From Ferrimonas kyonanensis DSM 18153 (GTDB lineage Bacteria; Pseudomonadota; Gammaproteobacteria; Enterobacterales; Shewanellaceae), in the NCBI RefSeq assembly GCF_000425405.1, contig NZ_AUDJ01000001.1, positions 434,001 to 498,000 on the forward strand: 64,000 bases of DNA, read 5' to 3'. Below the pieces are notes generated by a model. That model made no database searches. It was not told the DNA's origin and saw only the letters and a program-made list of their open reading frames with translations. Positions 8,217-18,631 of this stretch are shown here, one piece after another. Within the stretch, counting starts at the first letter, position 1, and every line of letters starts with the position of its first letter. The position numbers and the translations under genes are program-made.

Positions 8217-10883
8217 ATGCCGGAAATGATGCCACACGACGTGGATCCGCAAGAAACTCAGGAATGGCTGGGCGCCCTGGCCGCGGTTTTGGAGCAAGAG
8301 GGCCCGGAACGTGCCCATTATCTGCTGGAGCAGATGATCGACAAAGCCCGCCGCAGCGGCGGTCACCTGCCGTACAAAGCCACCACCGCTTACGTCAACA
8401 CCATCCCGGTAGGCCATGAGCCTAACATGCCCGGAAATCAGGAACTGGAACACCGTATTCGAGCCATCATTCGCTGGAATGCCCTGGCGATGGTGTTACG
8501 GGCTTCCAAGAAAGATCTGGAGCTGGGTGGACACATCTCCAGTTTTGCCTCCAGTGCCACCCTGTATGACGTGTGTTTCAACCACTTTTTCCGCGCCCCG
8601 AACGACAAGGACGGCGGCGACCTGGTGTATTTCCAGGGCCACATTGCGCCGGGGATCTACTCTCGCTCCTTCCTGGAAGGCCGCCTGAGTGAAGATCAGC
8701 TGGATAACTTCCGCCAGGAAGTGGACGGCAAAGGCATCTCCTCTTACCCCCATCCGCGCTTGATGCCGGATTACTGGCAATTCCCGACCGTGTCCATGGG
8801 GCTGGGTCCCATCGCGGCCATCTACCAGGCACGCTACCTGAAATACCTCACCGACCGTGGCATTAAAGATTGCTCCGAACAGAAGGTGTACTGCTTCCTC
8901 GGCGACGGCGAAGTGGATGAGCCGGAAGCCCTGGGGGCCATCGGCCTGGCGTCCCGCGAAGAGCTGGACAACCTGATCTTCATCGTTAACTGTAACCTGC
9001 AGCGTCTCGACGGCCCGGTTCGTGGTAACGGCAAGATCATTCAGGAGCTGGAAGGTGAATTCCGCGGTGCCGGCTGGGAAGTGATCAAGGTGATCTGGGG
9101 TCGCTACTGGGATCCACTGTTGGCTCAGGACACCTCCGGCAAGCTGCTGCAGTTGATGGAAGAGACCGTCGACGGCGAATATCAGAACTGCAAAGCCAAG
9201 GGGGGCGCCTACACCCGCGAGCACTTCTTCGGCAAGTACCCGGAGACCGCCGAGATGGTGGCCAACATGTCCGACAGCGACATCTGGCGCCTGAATCGCG
9301 GTGGCCACGATCCGGTCAAGGTGTACGCGGCTCTGAAGAAAGCCAATGAAACCAAAGGCCGTCCAACGGTGATCCTGGCTAAGACCGTTAAGGGTTATGG
9401 CATGGGTGACGCCGGTGAGGGCAAAAACATCGCCCACGGGGTGAAGAAGATGGACGTGGAGGCGCTGAAGCACTTCCGTGATCGCTTCAACATTCCGCTG
9501 AGCGATGAGCAGCTGGAAGAGATTCCCTACTATCACCCGGGTGAAGACTCCCCAGAGGTGCAGTACTTGCGCGAGCGCCGGGAAGCCTTGAAAGGGTACA
9601 TGCCGGCCCGCAGCTCCAAGTTCTCCGAAGAACTGGTGACGCCGCCGCTGAAGGCCTTCGATGCCGTGCTCAAGGGATCCAATGGTCGTGAAATCTCCAC
9701 TACCATGGCCTTTGTACGGGTGCTGACGGCGTTGTTGAAGGACAAGCAGATCGGCAAGCGTGTGGTGCCGATCATTCCGGACGAGGCCCGTACCTTTGGT
9801 ATGGAAGGCCTGTTCCGTCAGGTGGGCATCTACGCCCACGAAGGGCAGAAGTACACCCCTCAGGATAAAGACCAGGTGGCGTACTACCGCGAAGACAAGA
9901 AAGGTCAGGTGCTGCAGGAAGGCATCAACGAACTGGGTGCCATGAGTTCCTGGCTGGCTGCGGCGACCAGTTACTCCACCAACGATGCGCCGACCATTCC
10001 GTTCTACATCTACTACTCGATGTTTGGCTTCCAGCGCATCGGTGACATGGCCTGGGCGGCCGGTGACCAGCGTGCTCGTGGCTTCCTGGTCGGCGGTACC
10101 TCCGGTCGAACTACATTGAATGGCGAAGGCCTGCAGCATCAGGACGGTCACAGCCACATTCAGGCCAACACCATTCCTAGCTGCATTACCTATGATCCGA
10201 CCTACGGCTACGAAGTGGCGGTGATCGTTCATAACGGTCTGGAGCGGATGTACGGCGAGGCTCAGGAAGACATCTTCTACTACCTGACCACCCTCAACGA
10301 GAACTACGAGCAGCCTGCCATGCCGGAAGGGGTGGAAGAGGGCATCATCAAAGGCATCTACAAGCTGGACACCCTCAAGGGCTCTGGTAAAGGTAAGGTG
10401 CAGTTGCTGGGCTGTGGTTCCATTCTGCAACAGGTGCGCAAAGCCGCCGATGCCCTGGCCAAAGACTATGGCATCGATGTGGATGTGTTCAGCGTCACCA
10501 GCTTCAATGAACTGACCCGTGACGGTCAGGCCGCTGACCGGGTGAATCTGCTGAATCCAACGGCCGAACCTCAGCAAGCCTACATCAGCACCGTGCTGTC
10601 TGCGGAGGCGCCGGTGATTGCCGCGACGGACTACATGAAGTCTTACGCCGATCAGGTTCGTGCCTGGGTACCGTCGGATTACAGCGTGCTTGGCACCGAC
10701 GGTTTCGGCCGCTCCGACAGCCGCTCTAATCTGCGTCACCACTTCGAAGTGGATTCCCGCTGGATCGTGCTGGCCTCACTGAAGTCTCTGGTAGACCGCG
10801 GTGAACTGCCGGTGAAGGTCCTGACCGATACCATTGAGCAATACGGTATCGATACCGACAAACAGAACCCGCTGTGGGCCTGA
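8217..10883 (+). CDS. aceE: AceE pyruvate dehydrogenase E1 component, homodimeric type
   Basis: Thiamine-diphosphate enzyme that decarboxylates pyruvate and transfers the acetyl group to lipoyl-AceF. 888 residues, nearly identical in length to E. coli AceE (887). Seen: the E1 signature HISSFASSATLYDVCFNHFF, the ThDP motif GDGEVDEPE ... NCNLQRLDGPV, KTVKGYGMG, and the C-terminal domain with GTSGRTTLNGEGLQHQDGHS and GTDGFGRSDSR. A GTG at 8214 directly precedes the ATG; both fit the AGAGGA ribosome site, and I chose ATG by similarity to Shewanella-type N-termini (MPxxMxHDVDPQETQEWL). Confidence 0.98.
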   Translation: MPEMMPHDVDPQETQEWLGALAAVLEQEGPERAHYLLEQMIDKARRSGGHLPYKATTAYVNTIPVGHEPNMPGNQELEHRIRAIIRWNALAMVLRASKKDLELGGHISSFASSATLYDVCFNHFFRAPNDKDGGDLVYFQGHIAPGIYSRSFLEGRLSEDQLDNFRQEVDGKGISSYPHPRLMPDYWQFPTVSMGLGPIAAIYQARYLKYLTDRGIKDCSEQKVYCFLGDGEVDEPEALGAIGLASREELDNLIFIVNCNLQRLDGPVRGNGKIIQELEGEFRGAGWEVIKVIWGRYWDPLLAQDTSGKLLQLMEETVDGEYQNCKAKGGAYTREHFFGKYPETAEMVANMSDSDIWRLNRGGHDPVKVYAALKKANETKGRPTVILAKTVKGYGMGDAGEGKNIAHGVKKMDVEALKHFRDRFNIPLSDEQLEEIPYYHPGEDSPEVQYLRERREALKGYMPARSSKFSEELVTPPLKAFDAVLKGSNGREISTTMAFVRVLTALLKDKQIGKRVVPIIPDEARTFGMEGLFRQVGIYAHEGQKYTPQDKDQVAYYREDKKGQVLQEGINELGAMSSWLAAATSYSTNDAPTIPFYIYYSMFGFQRIGDMAWAAGDQRARGFLVGGTSGRTTLNGEGLQHQDGHSHIQANTIPSCITYDPTYGYEVAVIVHNGLERMYGEAQEDIFYYLTTLNENYEQPAMPEGVEEGIIKGIYKLDTLKGSGKGKVQLLGCGSILQQVRKAADALAKDYGIDVDVFSVTSFNELTRDGQAADRVNLLNPTAEPQQAYISTVLSAEAPVIAATDYMKSYADQVRAWVPSDYSVLGTDGFGRSDSRSNLRHHFEVDSRWIVLASLKSLVDRGELPVKVLTDTIEQYGIDTDKQNPLWA

Positions 10884-10898
10884 TAGGGATTAAGTAAG

Positions 10899-12554
10899 AT
10901 GTCACAAATTAAAGAGATCCGCCTGCCCGACGTCGGTGGCGATGCGGTAGAGATCATCGAACTGTGCGTGGCCGCCGGCGATGCCGTGGAAGCCGAAGGC
11001 TCACTGATCACCGTGGAGACCGATAAGGCCACCATGGATGTGCCCAGTGAAGACGCCGGTACCGTGGTTGAGCTGAAAGTGGCCGTGGGTGACAAGGTGT
11101 CCGAAGGTGACCTGATTGCCCTGGTCGAGGTTGCGGGGGCAGAGGCGCCTGTCGAAGCCCCGTCCGAGGCACCCGCCGAGGCAGCCCCTGCGGCGGAAGC
11201 CCCGAAGGCCGCCGCCGTCGAGGCCGAAGTGGCAACCCCTGCCGCCGGCACACCGAGCCTGCAGCAAGTTCAGGTACCTGATATTGGTGAGTCCGGTGAA
11301 GTGGACATCATCGAGGTGCTGGTTGCGGTCGGCGATACCGTCGAAGCGGAACAGGGCCTGATCACCCTGGAAACCGACAAGGCCACCATGGAAGTGCCCG
11401 CCCCCTTTGGCGGTGTGGTCAAAGAGCTGAAAGTGGCCGTGGGCGATAAGATTGGCGAAGGTGGCCTGGTGGCGGTGCTGGAAACCGTTGCCGAGGAAGC
11501 GGTCGCTGAGGCGCCCGTTGCGCCAGCCCCTGCCGAGGCTGCGGCTGCTGCCCCGGCGGCGCCTGCGCCTAAACCCAGCGCACCGCCGGTACCTCATCAC
11601 CCCTCTGCGGCGGCGCCGAAGAGTACCGGAGCCGTGTACGCCTCGCCGGCGGTTCGCCGTCTGGCCAATGAATTTGGTGTCGACCTGACCCAGGTGAAAG
11701 GGACCGGGCGTAAGAATCGCATCGTCAAAGAGGACGTGCAGGCGTACGTTAAGTACGAACTGTCCCGTCCTAAGGCCAGCGCCGCGACCAGCACTGGTGC
11801 CGGTAACGGCCTGCAGGTAATTGAGCCGCCGAAAGTCGACTTTGCCAAGTTTGGTGAAGTGGAGTTGGTGCCTCTGACCCGGATTCAGAAGATCTCCGGC
11901 CCGAATCTGCATCGCAACTGGGTCACCATTCCTCATGTGACTCAGTTTGATGAAGCGGACATCACCGATCAGGAAGCGTTCCGCAAGCAGCAGAATCAAC
12001 TGGCGGCCAAGCTGGAAGACGGCGTTAAGCTGACGCCGTTGGTGTTTATCCTCAAGGCGGTGGCCCGAGCGTTGGAGTTGCATCCCAAGTTCAACAGCTC
12101 CCTGTCTGCCGATGGCGAGCACCTGGTGATGAAGAAGTACATCCACATCGGTGTGGCGGTGGATACGCCAAACGGTCTGGTTGTGCCCGTGGTTCGCGAC
12201 GTTAACACCAAGGGCATCAACGAACTGTCCCGGGACTTGGGGGAGTTGTCCGCCAAAGCTCGTAAAGGTAAGTTGACGGCGGCCGACATGCAGGGCAGCT
12301 GCTTCACCATCTCCAGCCTGGGCGGCATCGGCGGGACGCAATTTACCCCCATCGTCAATGCCCCGGATGTGGCCATCCTCGGGGTGTCCCGCTCCGAGAT
12401 GAAGCCGAAGTGGGATGGGCAGGCCTTCCAGCCGCGACTGATGCTGCCGCTGGCCCTGTCTTATGATCACAGGGTGATTGACGGAGCCGATGGCGCCCGA
12501 TTCATCAGCACCCTGAGTCAGACACTGGCTGACATCCGTCGATTGATTCTGTAA
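10899..12554 (+). CDS. aceF: AceF dihydrolipoyllysine acetyltransferase (PDH E2), two lipoyl domains
   Basis: Core of the pyruvate dehydrogenase complex; transfers acetyl groups to CoA. The 551 residues contain two lipoyl domains (lysines in [11 protein letters not shown], near residue 46, and [11 protein letters not shown], near 162), each followed by an Ala/Pro/Glu-rich swinging linker, then the peripheral-subunit-binding domain ([20 protein letters not shown], about 247-285), and the catalytic domain ending with [15 protein letters not shown], which has the catalytic His and Asp. E. coli has three lipoyl domains; two is common in other gammaproteobacteria. It starts 15 bases after aceE. 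Confidence 0.97.
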   Translation: MSQIKEIRLPDVGGDAVEIIELCVAAGDAVEAEGSLITVETDKATMDVPSEDAGTVVELKVAVGDKVSEGDLIALVEVAGAEAPVEAPSEAPAEAAPAAEAPKAAAVEAEVATPAAGTPSLQQVQVPDIGESGEVDIIEVLVAVGDTVEAEQGLITLETDKATMEVPAPFGGVVKELKVAVGDKIGEGGLVAVLETVAEEAVAEAPVAPAPAEAAAAAPAAPAPKPSAPPVPHHPSAAAPKSTGAVYASPAVRRLANEFGVDLTQVKGTGRKNRIVKEDVQAYVKYELSRPKASAATSTGAGNGLQVIEPPKVDFAKFGEVELVPLTRIQKISGPNLHRNWVTIPHVTQFDEADITDQEAFRKQQNQLAAKLEDGVKLTPLVFILKAVARALELHPKFNSSLSADGEHLVMKKYIHIGVAVDTPNGLVVPVVRDVNTKGINELSRDLGELSAKARKGKLTAADMQGSCFTISSLGGIGGTQFTPIVNAPDVAILGVSRSEMKPKWDGQAFQPRLMLPLALSYDHRVIDGADGARFISTLSQTLADIRRLIL

Positions 12555-12564
12555 ATCGGCATAT

Positions 12565-12594
12565 AAAGGCCGACCAATCTGGTTGGCCTTTTGT
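12565..12594 (+). terminator. Hairpin with T-run after aceF
   Basis: AAGGCC-G-ACCA / TGGT-T-GGCCTT around a 3-base loop, followed by TTTGTTT. lpdA begins 87 bases later, so it probably attenuates rather than ends the operon and lets lpdA be expressed separately. Confidence 0.75.
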
Positions 12595-12680
12595 TTATGG
12601 AACCGGGGCAGTACAATGCCCGCATCCCCGCCGTCAGGTGGTGGCTGCCCCAACGGAATGAATAAAAAATAGAGGATATT

Positions 12681-14105
12681 ATGAGCAACGAGATTAAAAC
12701 CCAGGTAGTGGTTCTCGGTGCCGGACCTGCCGGTTACTCCGCCGCGTTTCGTGCCGCTGATTTAGGTCTTGAGACCGTCATCATCGAGCGTTTCAGCACC
12801 CTGGGTGGGGTGTGTTTGAACGTCGGCTGCATCCCATCAAAAGCCCTGCTGCACGTGGCCAAAGTTATCGATGAAGCCAAAGCCATGGCCGCTCACGGCG
12901 TGACCTTCGGCGAGCCGAAGATCGATCTTGACCAGGTGCGCGCCCACAAAGAGAAAGTGATTGGTCAGCTGACCGGCGGTTTATCCGGCATGGCCAAGAT
13001 GCGCAAGGTGAAGGTGGTGAACGGCTTCGGTAAGTTTACCGGCCCGAACAGCATTGCCGTGGAAGGCGCCGATGGCACCACCGTGGTGAATTTTGATCAC
13101 GCCATCATCGCCGCCGGCTCTCGCCCCATCGAGTTGCCGTTCATTCCTCATGAAGATCCGCGCATCTGGGATTCCACCGATGCCCTGGAACTCAAGGAAG
13201 TGCCAGAGCGCCTGCTGATCATGGGCGGCGGCATCATCGGTCTTGAGATGGGTACCGTCTACCACGCCCTGGGCAGCCAGGTGGAAGTGGTTGAGATGCT
13301 GGACCAGGTGATCCCTGCGGCCGACAAAGACGTGGTCCGGGTATTCACCAAGCGGATGAAGAACAAGTTTAACTTCATGCTGGAGACCAAGGTCACCCAG
13401 GTGGAAGCCAAAGATGATGGCATCTACGTCAGCATGGAAGGCAAGAAGGCCCCTGCCGAAGCCCAGCGTTACGACGCAGTGCTGGTGGCCATTGGCCGCA
13501 CCCCGAACGGCAAACTGATTGACGCCGACAAGGCCGGGGTCAAGATTGATGAGCGCGGCTTCATCAATGTCGATAAGCAGATGCGCACTAACGTTAATCA
13601 CATTCACGCCATTGGCGACATCGTCGGTCAGCCAATGCTGGCGCACAAAGGCGTGCATGAAGGCCACGTGGCCGCCGAAGTGATCTCCGGTAAGAAGCAC
13701 TACTTTGATCCCAAAGTGATTCCGTCCATCGCCTATACCGATCCGGAAGTGGCCTGGGTGGGTCTGACCGAGAAGGAAGCCAAGACTCAGGGTATCAGCT
13801 ATGAGACCGCTACCTTCCCATGGGCTGCCAGTGGCCGTGCCATTGCTCAGGACGCCTCCGACGGCATGACCAAGCTGATTTTCGACAAGGAAACCCACCG
13901 GGTGATCGGTGGTGCCATTGTCGGCAGCAACGGCGGTGAACTGCTGGGAGAGATTGGCCTGGCCATTGAGATGGGGTGCGATGCCGAAGATCTGGCATTG
14001 ACCATTCATGCCCACCCAACCCTGCATGAATCAGTGGGTTTGGCTGCGGAAGTGTACGAAGGCAGCATTACTGATCTGCCCAACCCCAAGGCAAAGAAGA
14101 AGTAA
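12681..14105 (+). CDS. lpdA: LpdA dihydrolipoyl dehydrogenase (E3)
   Basis: FAD flavoprotein that reoxidises dihydrolipoyl groups of the pyruvate and 2-oxoglutarate dehydrogenase complexes and the glycine cleavage system. 474 residues, as in E. coli. Seen: FAD Rossmann motif GAGPAGYSAAFRAADLG, the redox-active disulfide GGVCLNVGCIPSKALL, NAD motif MGGGIIGLEMGTVYHALG, the HAIGDIVGQPMLAHK FAD motif, and the dimerisation domain with HAHPTLHESV (catalytic His-Glu). AGAGGA precedes the ATG. It lies 126 bases beyond aceF and has its own terminator. Confidence 0.98.
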   Translation: MSNEIKTQVVVLGAGPAGYSAAFRAADLGLETVIIERFSTLGGVCLNVGCIPSKALLHVAKVIDEAKAMAAHGVTFGEPKIDLDQVRAHKEKVIGQLTGGLSGMAKMRKVKVVNGFGKFTGPNSIAVEGADGTTVVNFDHAIIAAGSRPIELPFIPHEDPRIWDSTDALELKEVPERLLIMGGGIIGLEMGTVYHALGSQVEVVEMLDQVIPAADKDVVRVFTKRMKNKFNFMLETKVTQVEAKDDGIYVSMEGKKAPAEAQRYDAVLVAIGRTPNGKLIDADKAGVKIDERGFINVDKQMRTNVNHIHAIGDIVGQPMLAHKGVHEGHVAAEVISGKKHYFDPKVIPSIAYTDPEVAWVGLTEKEAKTQGISYETATFPWAASGRAIAQDASDGMTKLIFDKETHRVIGGAIVGSNGGELLGEIGLAIEMGCDAEDLALTIHAHPTLHESVGLAAEVYEGSITDLPNPKAKKK

Positions 14106-14124
14106 CCCTCTTCAAATGCAAAAT

Positions 14125-14147
14125 AAGCGGCTTCGGCCGCTTTTTTT
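14125..14147 (+). terminator. Intrinsic terminator of lpdA
   Basis: Stem AAGCGGC / GCCGCTT with a TTCG tetraloop and a seven-T run. Confidence 0.93.
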
Positions 14148-14224
14148 ATGCACAGTTGGATGGACGTTTTGCCGAAGTGAATTTAAAGTAACGGCAGTAG
14201 AACAACAATAACAACTGGTGCCAT

Positions 14225-17200
14225 GTGCGATTAGGTCGATTTTTGCTGTGGGTCCTGCTGCTACTTGGGCAGGGGAACCCGGCGTTTGCTTATTACAGTC
14301 GGGTGTTTGATCATAACTCCGGCCTGACGGTGAACTCCGTCAATGACCTCGCCATTGGAGCCGACGGCATGGTGTGGGTGGCGTCCCACGATGGCCTGTA
14401 CCGCATTGCCAGTCACCGGGTTCGCCGTCTCGATCGCCAGCAGGAGCAGCGCCTGATCACCGACAACACCCTGACCCGGGTGCGGCGCATCGGCGACCAC
14501 ACCCTGTTTGTGGCCGGTGAGCACGATCTGTTCCTGTTCGATGTGCTTCACAACCGTGCTCAGCTTCTGGGACGGGACCGTTTTCCGCACTATGACCGCG
14601 CCGGAACCTTTGCGGTGACCTCCGCCCAGGATAATGTGCTGTGGTTCATCAATCTCAATGGTCAGCTGCACCGGCTGGACCTGGATCAATCCACCCTGAC
14701 TCAACTGGCGGACATCGGTCCGCAGGCGCACCCGTTTCAGGCGTTGGTGCGTCACAACAATACCCTGGTCACTGCCACCAGAGAGCAGATTCTGACGTTT
14801 TCCATGGATGGCCGCTTGATGGAGCGGCGTCGCTGGGATCGCGGCCAGGGCAATCTCACCACCCTGTTTGTGGACCGCCAGCAGCGGCTGTGGGCGGCCT
14901 CGACCCGCGGCCTGTATCTGTATCGTCAGGGCCAGTTTGAACTGCTGGAAGCGGTAGGGCGCTCGGTGCGTGACATGGCTCAAGACAGCCAGGGCAACCT
15001 GTGGGTGCTGAGCACCGTCGGCCTGCACCGGGTGGAACCGGATACCCTGGCGGTCACCTCCATCGGTCGTGGTTCCAAGGTATTTGATGGCAACAGCAGC
15101 ATGCATAAGCTGGTGATCGACGATCATGATCAGCTGTGGATTGCCACTCTCAACGATGGTCTTGTGGGCCTGTCTCAGCCGGAGTCGTTTCTGGTCGACC
15201 GGCTCAGCATGGACAGCAATCCGCCGCTGACCAATGACATGGTGTGGGGCTTCTGGGGGACGCCGCAGGCGTTGTACGTCAGCACCGAAGAGGGACTGGA
15301 TCGAGTCAACCTGGAGAGCAGGGACAGTCAGCCCATGGTATTGGAGGGGCTGGACAGCCTCGACAGTGTGTTCTCCGTGGTAGCGATGTCGGACTCGGCA
15401 CTGATGGTGGGCACCTCCAAGGGCCTATTCAAGTTGGATAAGGCCACTGGCGTCGCCCGCCGCTTTGCCGTGGGCAGCGACGGCCGTGAGGATCTCAGTA
15501 ACCGGGTGATTCTGAGCCTGACCGAGGGCCCGGGCAGGGTGTGGATCGCCACCGACATGGGGTTGTATCGGTACCGCAGTCTGGATGACAGCGTCACCTT
15601 GGTAACGGCGGCGGACCAGCCGGTTATGGGGGTGCGCAATGTGCTGGATCTGGGCGATCAGGTGTGGCTGGGGGGCAAACGGCGTCTCGGGGTGTATGAC
15701 CCCGAAAGCGGTGAGTACCAGTCGCGGATTCACTGGCTTCCGGACGGTGCAGATCAATACCATTTTGGTCCCATGGCGCAGATCGGCCCCGGTCGCTTCC
15801 TGATGGGCAGCTTTGGGGAAGGGGTGTACGAGATTGACGAGGCGACGCAAACCGGCACCTACCTCAACAAGGCGTGGCGGCTGAACTGCACCTCGCCCTA
15901 TTTCATTGCTCCCATTGCCACTGGCGCCCTTATTGGTTGCCCTCAGATTCTGGCCCGTTACGACAGTGACAACGGCACCATCACCAGCGTCGGTGGCGAA
16001 CGGGGGCTGATGGACACCGAACTCAACGAAGGCGGCGTCCATGTGATGGAGGACGGGACCGTGATGGTGGCCACCACCTCCGGGGCCTGGCGGGTGGATC
16101 CGCGACGGATTCTGGTTCGGGATGAGTCCTTTGCCATTCAACTGGAGTCCATCAAGGTTCAGTACGATGACGGTGTGGAGACCTACTTGATGCCGGAGTC
16201 ACAGCCGGTGGAGATACGTCCCAATTTTGAGTTGGTGAGCATCGCCCTGGGCACCACCAACCTGTTGTCGGCCAAGCCGGTGAATCTGAGGTATCAACTG
16301 GCCTTTGACGGCCACCTCAGCAGCCTGACCGAACTCCAGGGGGAGAGCACCATCAGCCTGTCGCGTCTGCCAGCCGGGTCACATGAACTGTTGATCTACG
16401 CCGAGTTTGACGGCGTCTGGCAAGCCCAACCGCTGCGGCTGCCCTTCGTGGTCAAACAGTACTGGTGGCTACGCCAGGGGATGCAGTTGCTGTTTGTGAC
16501 CGTCACCATGCTGCTGCTGTTCCTGACGGCGGTGAACTGGCGCAACCAGCTAAGGAGTCAGCGCCGAATCAACCAGGCGCTGCAGCACAGTCAGCATCGG
16601 CTGCAATTGGCGCTGCAAGGGGGCGGCTCAGACATCTGGGAGTGGGACGTCAAGAGCGACAGTTTTTACGTGGAAAACCGCCAGTCGGCCCTGTCTCACT
16701 CCGACCGGCCGATGCGGATCCCCAGGGTGGGGATGAGCCTGCATCAGCTGGATCGTGCTTTGGTGGTGGAGGCCTGGTTTGCCCTGCTCAAAGGGGATCA
16801 GGAAAGGATCAACATCGAATTCCGGGCGGTTAACCCCATCGGAGAGTGGCGCTGGTTGTGGGTCACCGGAACCGTGATTGAGCGGGATCCGGAAACTGGA
16901 CAGGCGCTGCTGGTGGCCGGGGTCTACAGCGATAAGACTAAGGTGCGCAAGATGGCTCACCTGCACACCCTGTACGCCCATGCGGTAGAGAACACCACCG
17001 AAGGGATGCTGATTCTGGATGCCGATTACGTGGTGACGGCCCACAACGCCTCGGCGTTGTCGATTCTGGGCTATGATCATGCCGGCCTCGACGGTCTGAG
17101 CCTCAGCCAGCATATTCTGTGTGACGACACCGTGTTGGAGGAGCTGAGTCAAAGCCGTCGCTGGAGTGGCGAGGTTCGTTTGCGCCGGCAAAATGGCACC

Positions 17201-18613
17201 GATGTGTCGGTGTGGTTGAACCTGTCCTACATGTCTCTGGACAACGACGGTGACTATCAGGTGGTGCTGTTTTCCGACATCACCGAGCGTAAAAACCAGG
17301 AGCTGGAGTTGCAGAAGCTGGCTAACTTCGACCTGGTCACCGGCTTGCCGAATCGCAGCCAGTTTAATCAGATGATGGGCACCCTGATGGCTCAGGAACC
17401 GGATCAGCCGTTGGCGCTGTTGTTCCTGGACCTGGACCGCTTTAAGCACATCAACGACACCTTTGGTCATGGCACCGGCGATGCCCTGTTGGTGGAGGTG
17501 AGCCGGTTGCTGGCGGCGGTGGTGGGCAACAGTGGCACCGTGTGCCGCTTTGGCGGCGATGAGTTTGTGATTCTGATGCGGGGCTTCAACTACCGCCTGG
17601 AAGTGGAAGCCCTGGCCGAACGGGTGCTCAGTGCGTTGTCCGAGCCGATACAGGTGCAACAACAGGTGATGTATCAGTCCGCCAGCATCGGCATCGCCCT
17701 GTATCCGGAAGATGGCGGCCAGCCGGAGGAGTTGCTGAAGAACGCCGATCTGGCCATGTACCACGCCAAAGAGGAGGGCCGGGGCCGAGTCTGCTTCTAT
17801 ACTCGGGAGCGTGACGCCAAGGCCACCTACCAGTTGGAGATGGAAAACGAGTTGCGCCAGGCGCTGGAGCAGGATCGGCTTACCATCCATTACCAGCCGA
17901 TGGTGGAGCTGAGCGATCGCAGCGTTTGCGGGGTGGAGGCGCTGATGCGCTGGAACCGCAGTGACGGTACCCCGGTGTCGCCGGATGTGTTTATCGAGCT
18001 GGCGGAATCCAGCGGTCTTATCATCCGTTTGGATCGCTGGATGCTGGAAAATGCCTGCAGAGAGTTTATGTCCTGGCCGGACAATCGCCGCCTAAAGCTG
18101 TCCATCAACGTCTCTGCCAGCCACTTCCGCCAGTACGACTACGTCGAGTTTATTCAGTCGATGCTGGAGCGCACGGGAATGCCCGCGTCGCAGTTGTGCC
18201 TGGAGATCACCGAAGGGGTGCTGATGCAGCAGATCAACCTGGCCCAGGCTCATCTGGTGGCGCTGCGGGAGTTGGGGATCTCGGTGGCCGTGGATGATTT
18301 TGGTACCGGCTATTCGTCGTTGTCCTATTTGAGTCAATTTGCGGTTAACAGCTTGAAAATTGACCGCTCTTTCATTCAGTCTATGCTGGAAAACAAAGCC
18401 AACCGAGCCATCACCTGCAGTATTCTGGATCTGGGACGCAACCTGGAGCTGGACGTGGTGGCCGAAGGGGTTGAGACCGATGAGCAGTTGGCGTTTCTGA
18501 AGCGCCAGGGCTGTCATCTGGTTCAGGGCTTCTATTTTGCCCGGCCCATGGCGGCTTCCGCTTGCTGCCAATGGTTGGCGGCGCGGGCGTCGGCTTCGCT
18601 GGTAACTGACTAA
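14225..18613 (+). CDS. Periplasmic-propeller sensor with PAS, GGDEF and EAL domains (cyclic-di-GMP turnover)
   Basis: Large 1462-residue inner-membrane signalling protein. Order: signal peptide (cut near FAYYS, residue 21); about 600 residues of two-component-regulator propeller repeats (recurring WVASHDGLYR, LWAASTRGLYLY, VWIATDMGLYRY units) for periplasmic sensing; a Y_Y_Y-type domain to about 740; one membrane helix (about 747-767); two PAS segments; GGDEF near residue 1108 (RFGGDEF, intact active site); EAL near 1238 (EALMRW), with LEITEG, DDFGTGYSSLSYL and LKIDRSF also intact. Both cyclase and phosphodiesterase sites look competent. The start is a GTG; the overlapping ATG two bases earlier is in a frame that stops at once. 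The ligand is unknown. Nineteen bases separate it from the patatin gene, so they may be cotranscribed. Confidence 0.93.
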   Translation: MRLGRFLLWVLLLLGQGNPAFAYYSRVFDHNSGLTVNSVNDLAIGADGMVWVASHDGLYRIASHRVRRLDRQQEQRLITDNTLTRVRRIGDHTLFVAGEHDLFLFDVLHNRAQLLGRDRFPHYDRAGTFAVTSAQDNVLWFINLNGQLHRLDLDQSTLTQLADIGPQAHPFQALVRHNNTLVTATREQILTFSMDGRLMERRRWDRGQGNLTTLFVDRQQRLWAASTRGLYLYRQGQFELLEAVGRSVRDMAQDSQGNLWVLSTVGLHRVEPDTLAVTSIGRGSKVFDGNSSMHKLVIDDHDQLWIATLNDGLVGLSQPESFLVDRLSMDSNPPLTNDMVWGFWGTPQALYVSTEEGLDRVNLESRDSQPMVLEGLDSLDSVFSVVAMSDSALMVGTSKGLFKLDKATGVARRFAVGSDGREDLSNRVILSLTEGPGRVWIATDMGLYRYRSLDDSVTLVTAADQPVMGVRNVLDLGDQVWLGGKRRLGVYDPESGEYQSRIHWLPDGADQYHFGPMAQIGPGRFLMGSFGEGVYEIDEATQTGTYLNKAWRLNCTSPYFIAPIATGALIGCPQILARYDSDNGTITSVGGERGLMDTELNEGGVHVMEDGTVMVATTSGAWRVDPRRILVRDESFAIQLESIKVQYDDGVETYLMPESQPVEIRPNFELVSIALGTTNLLSAKPVNLRYQLAFDGHLSSLTELQGESTISLSRLPAGSHELLIYAEFDGVWQAQPLRLPFVVKQYWWLRQGMQLLFVTVTMLLLFLTAVNWRNQLRSQRRINQALQHSQHRLQLALQGGGSDIWEWDVKSDSFYVENRQSALSHSDRPMRIPRVGMSLHQLDRALVVEAWFALLKGDQERINIEFRAVNPIGEWRWLWVTGTVIERDPETGQALLVAGVYSDKTKVRKMAHLHTLYAHAVENTTEGMLILDADYVVTAHNASALSILGYDHAGLDGLSLSQHILCDDTVLEELSQSRRWSGEVRLRRQNGTDVSVWLNLSYMSLDNDGDYQVVLFSDITERKNQELELQKLANFDLVTGLPNRSQFNQMMGTLMAQEPDQPLALLFLDLDRFKHINDTFGHGTGDALLVEVSRLLAAVVGNSGTVCRFGGDEFVILMRGFNYRLEVEALAERVLSALSEPIQVQQQVMYQSASIGIALYPEDGGQPEELLKNADLAMYHAKEEGRGRVCFYTRERDAKATYQLEMENELRQALEQDRLTIHYQPMVELSDRSVCGVEALMRWNRSDGTPVSPDVFIELAESSGLIIRLDRWMLENACREFMSWPDNRRLKLSINVSASHFRQYDYVEFIQSMLERTGMPASQLCLEITEGVLMQQINLAQAHLVALRELGISVAVDDFGTGYSSLSYLSQFAVNSLKIDRSFIQSMLENKANRAITCSILDLGRNLELDVVAEGVETDEQLAFLKRQGCHLVQGFYFARPMAASACCQWLAARASASLVTD

Positions 18614-18631
18614 CTTTCTCGGAGAGATACC

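Noticed and set aside
8496-10742. 748-codon open frame antisense to aceE
   Set aside because: Long antisense frames are common in GC-rich genes; the composition is His/Gln/Val-rich without a domain, and aceE is certain.
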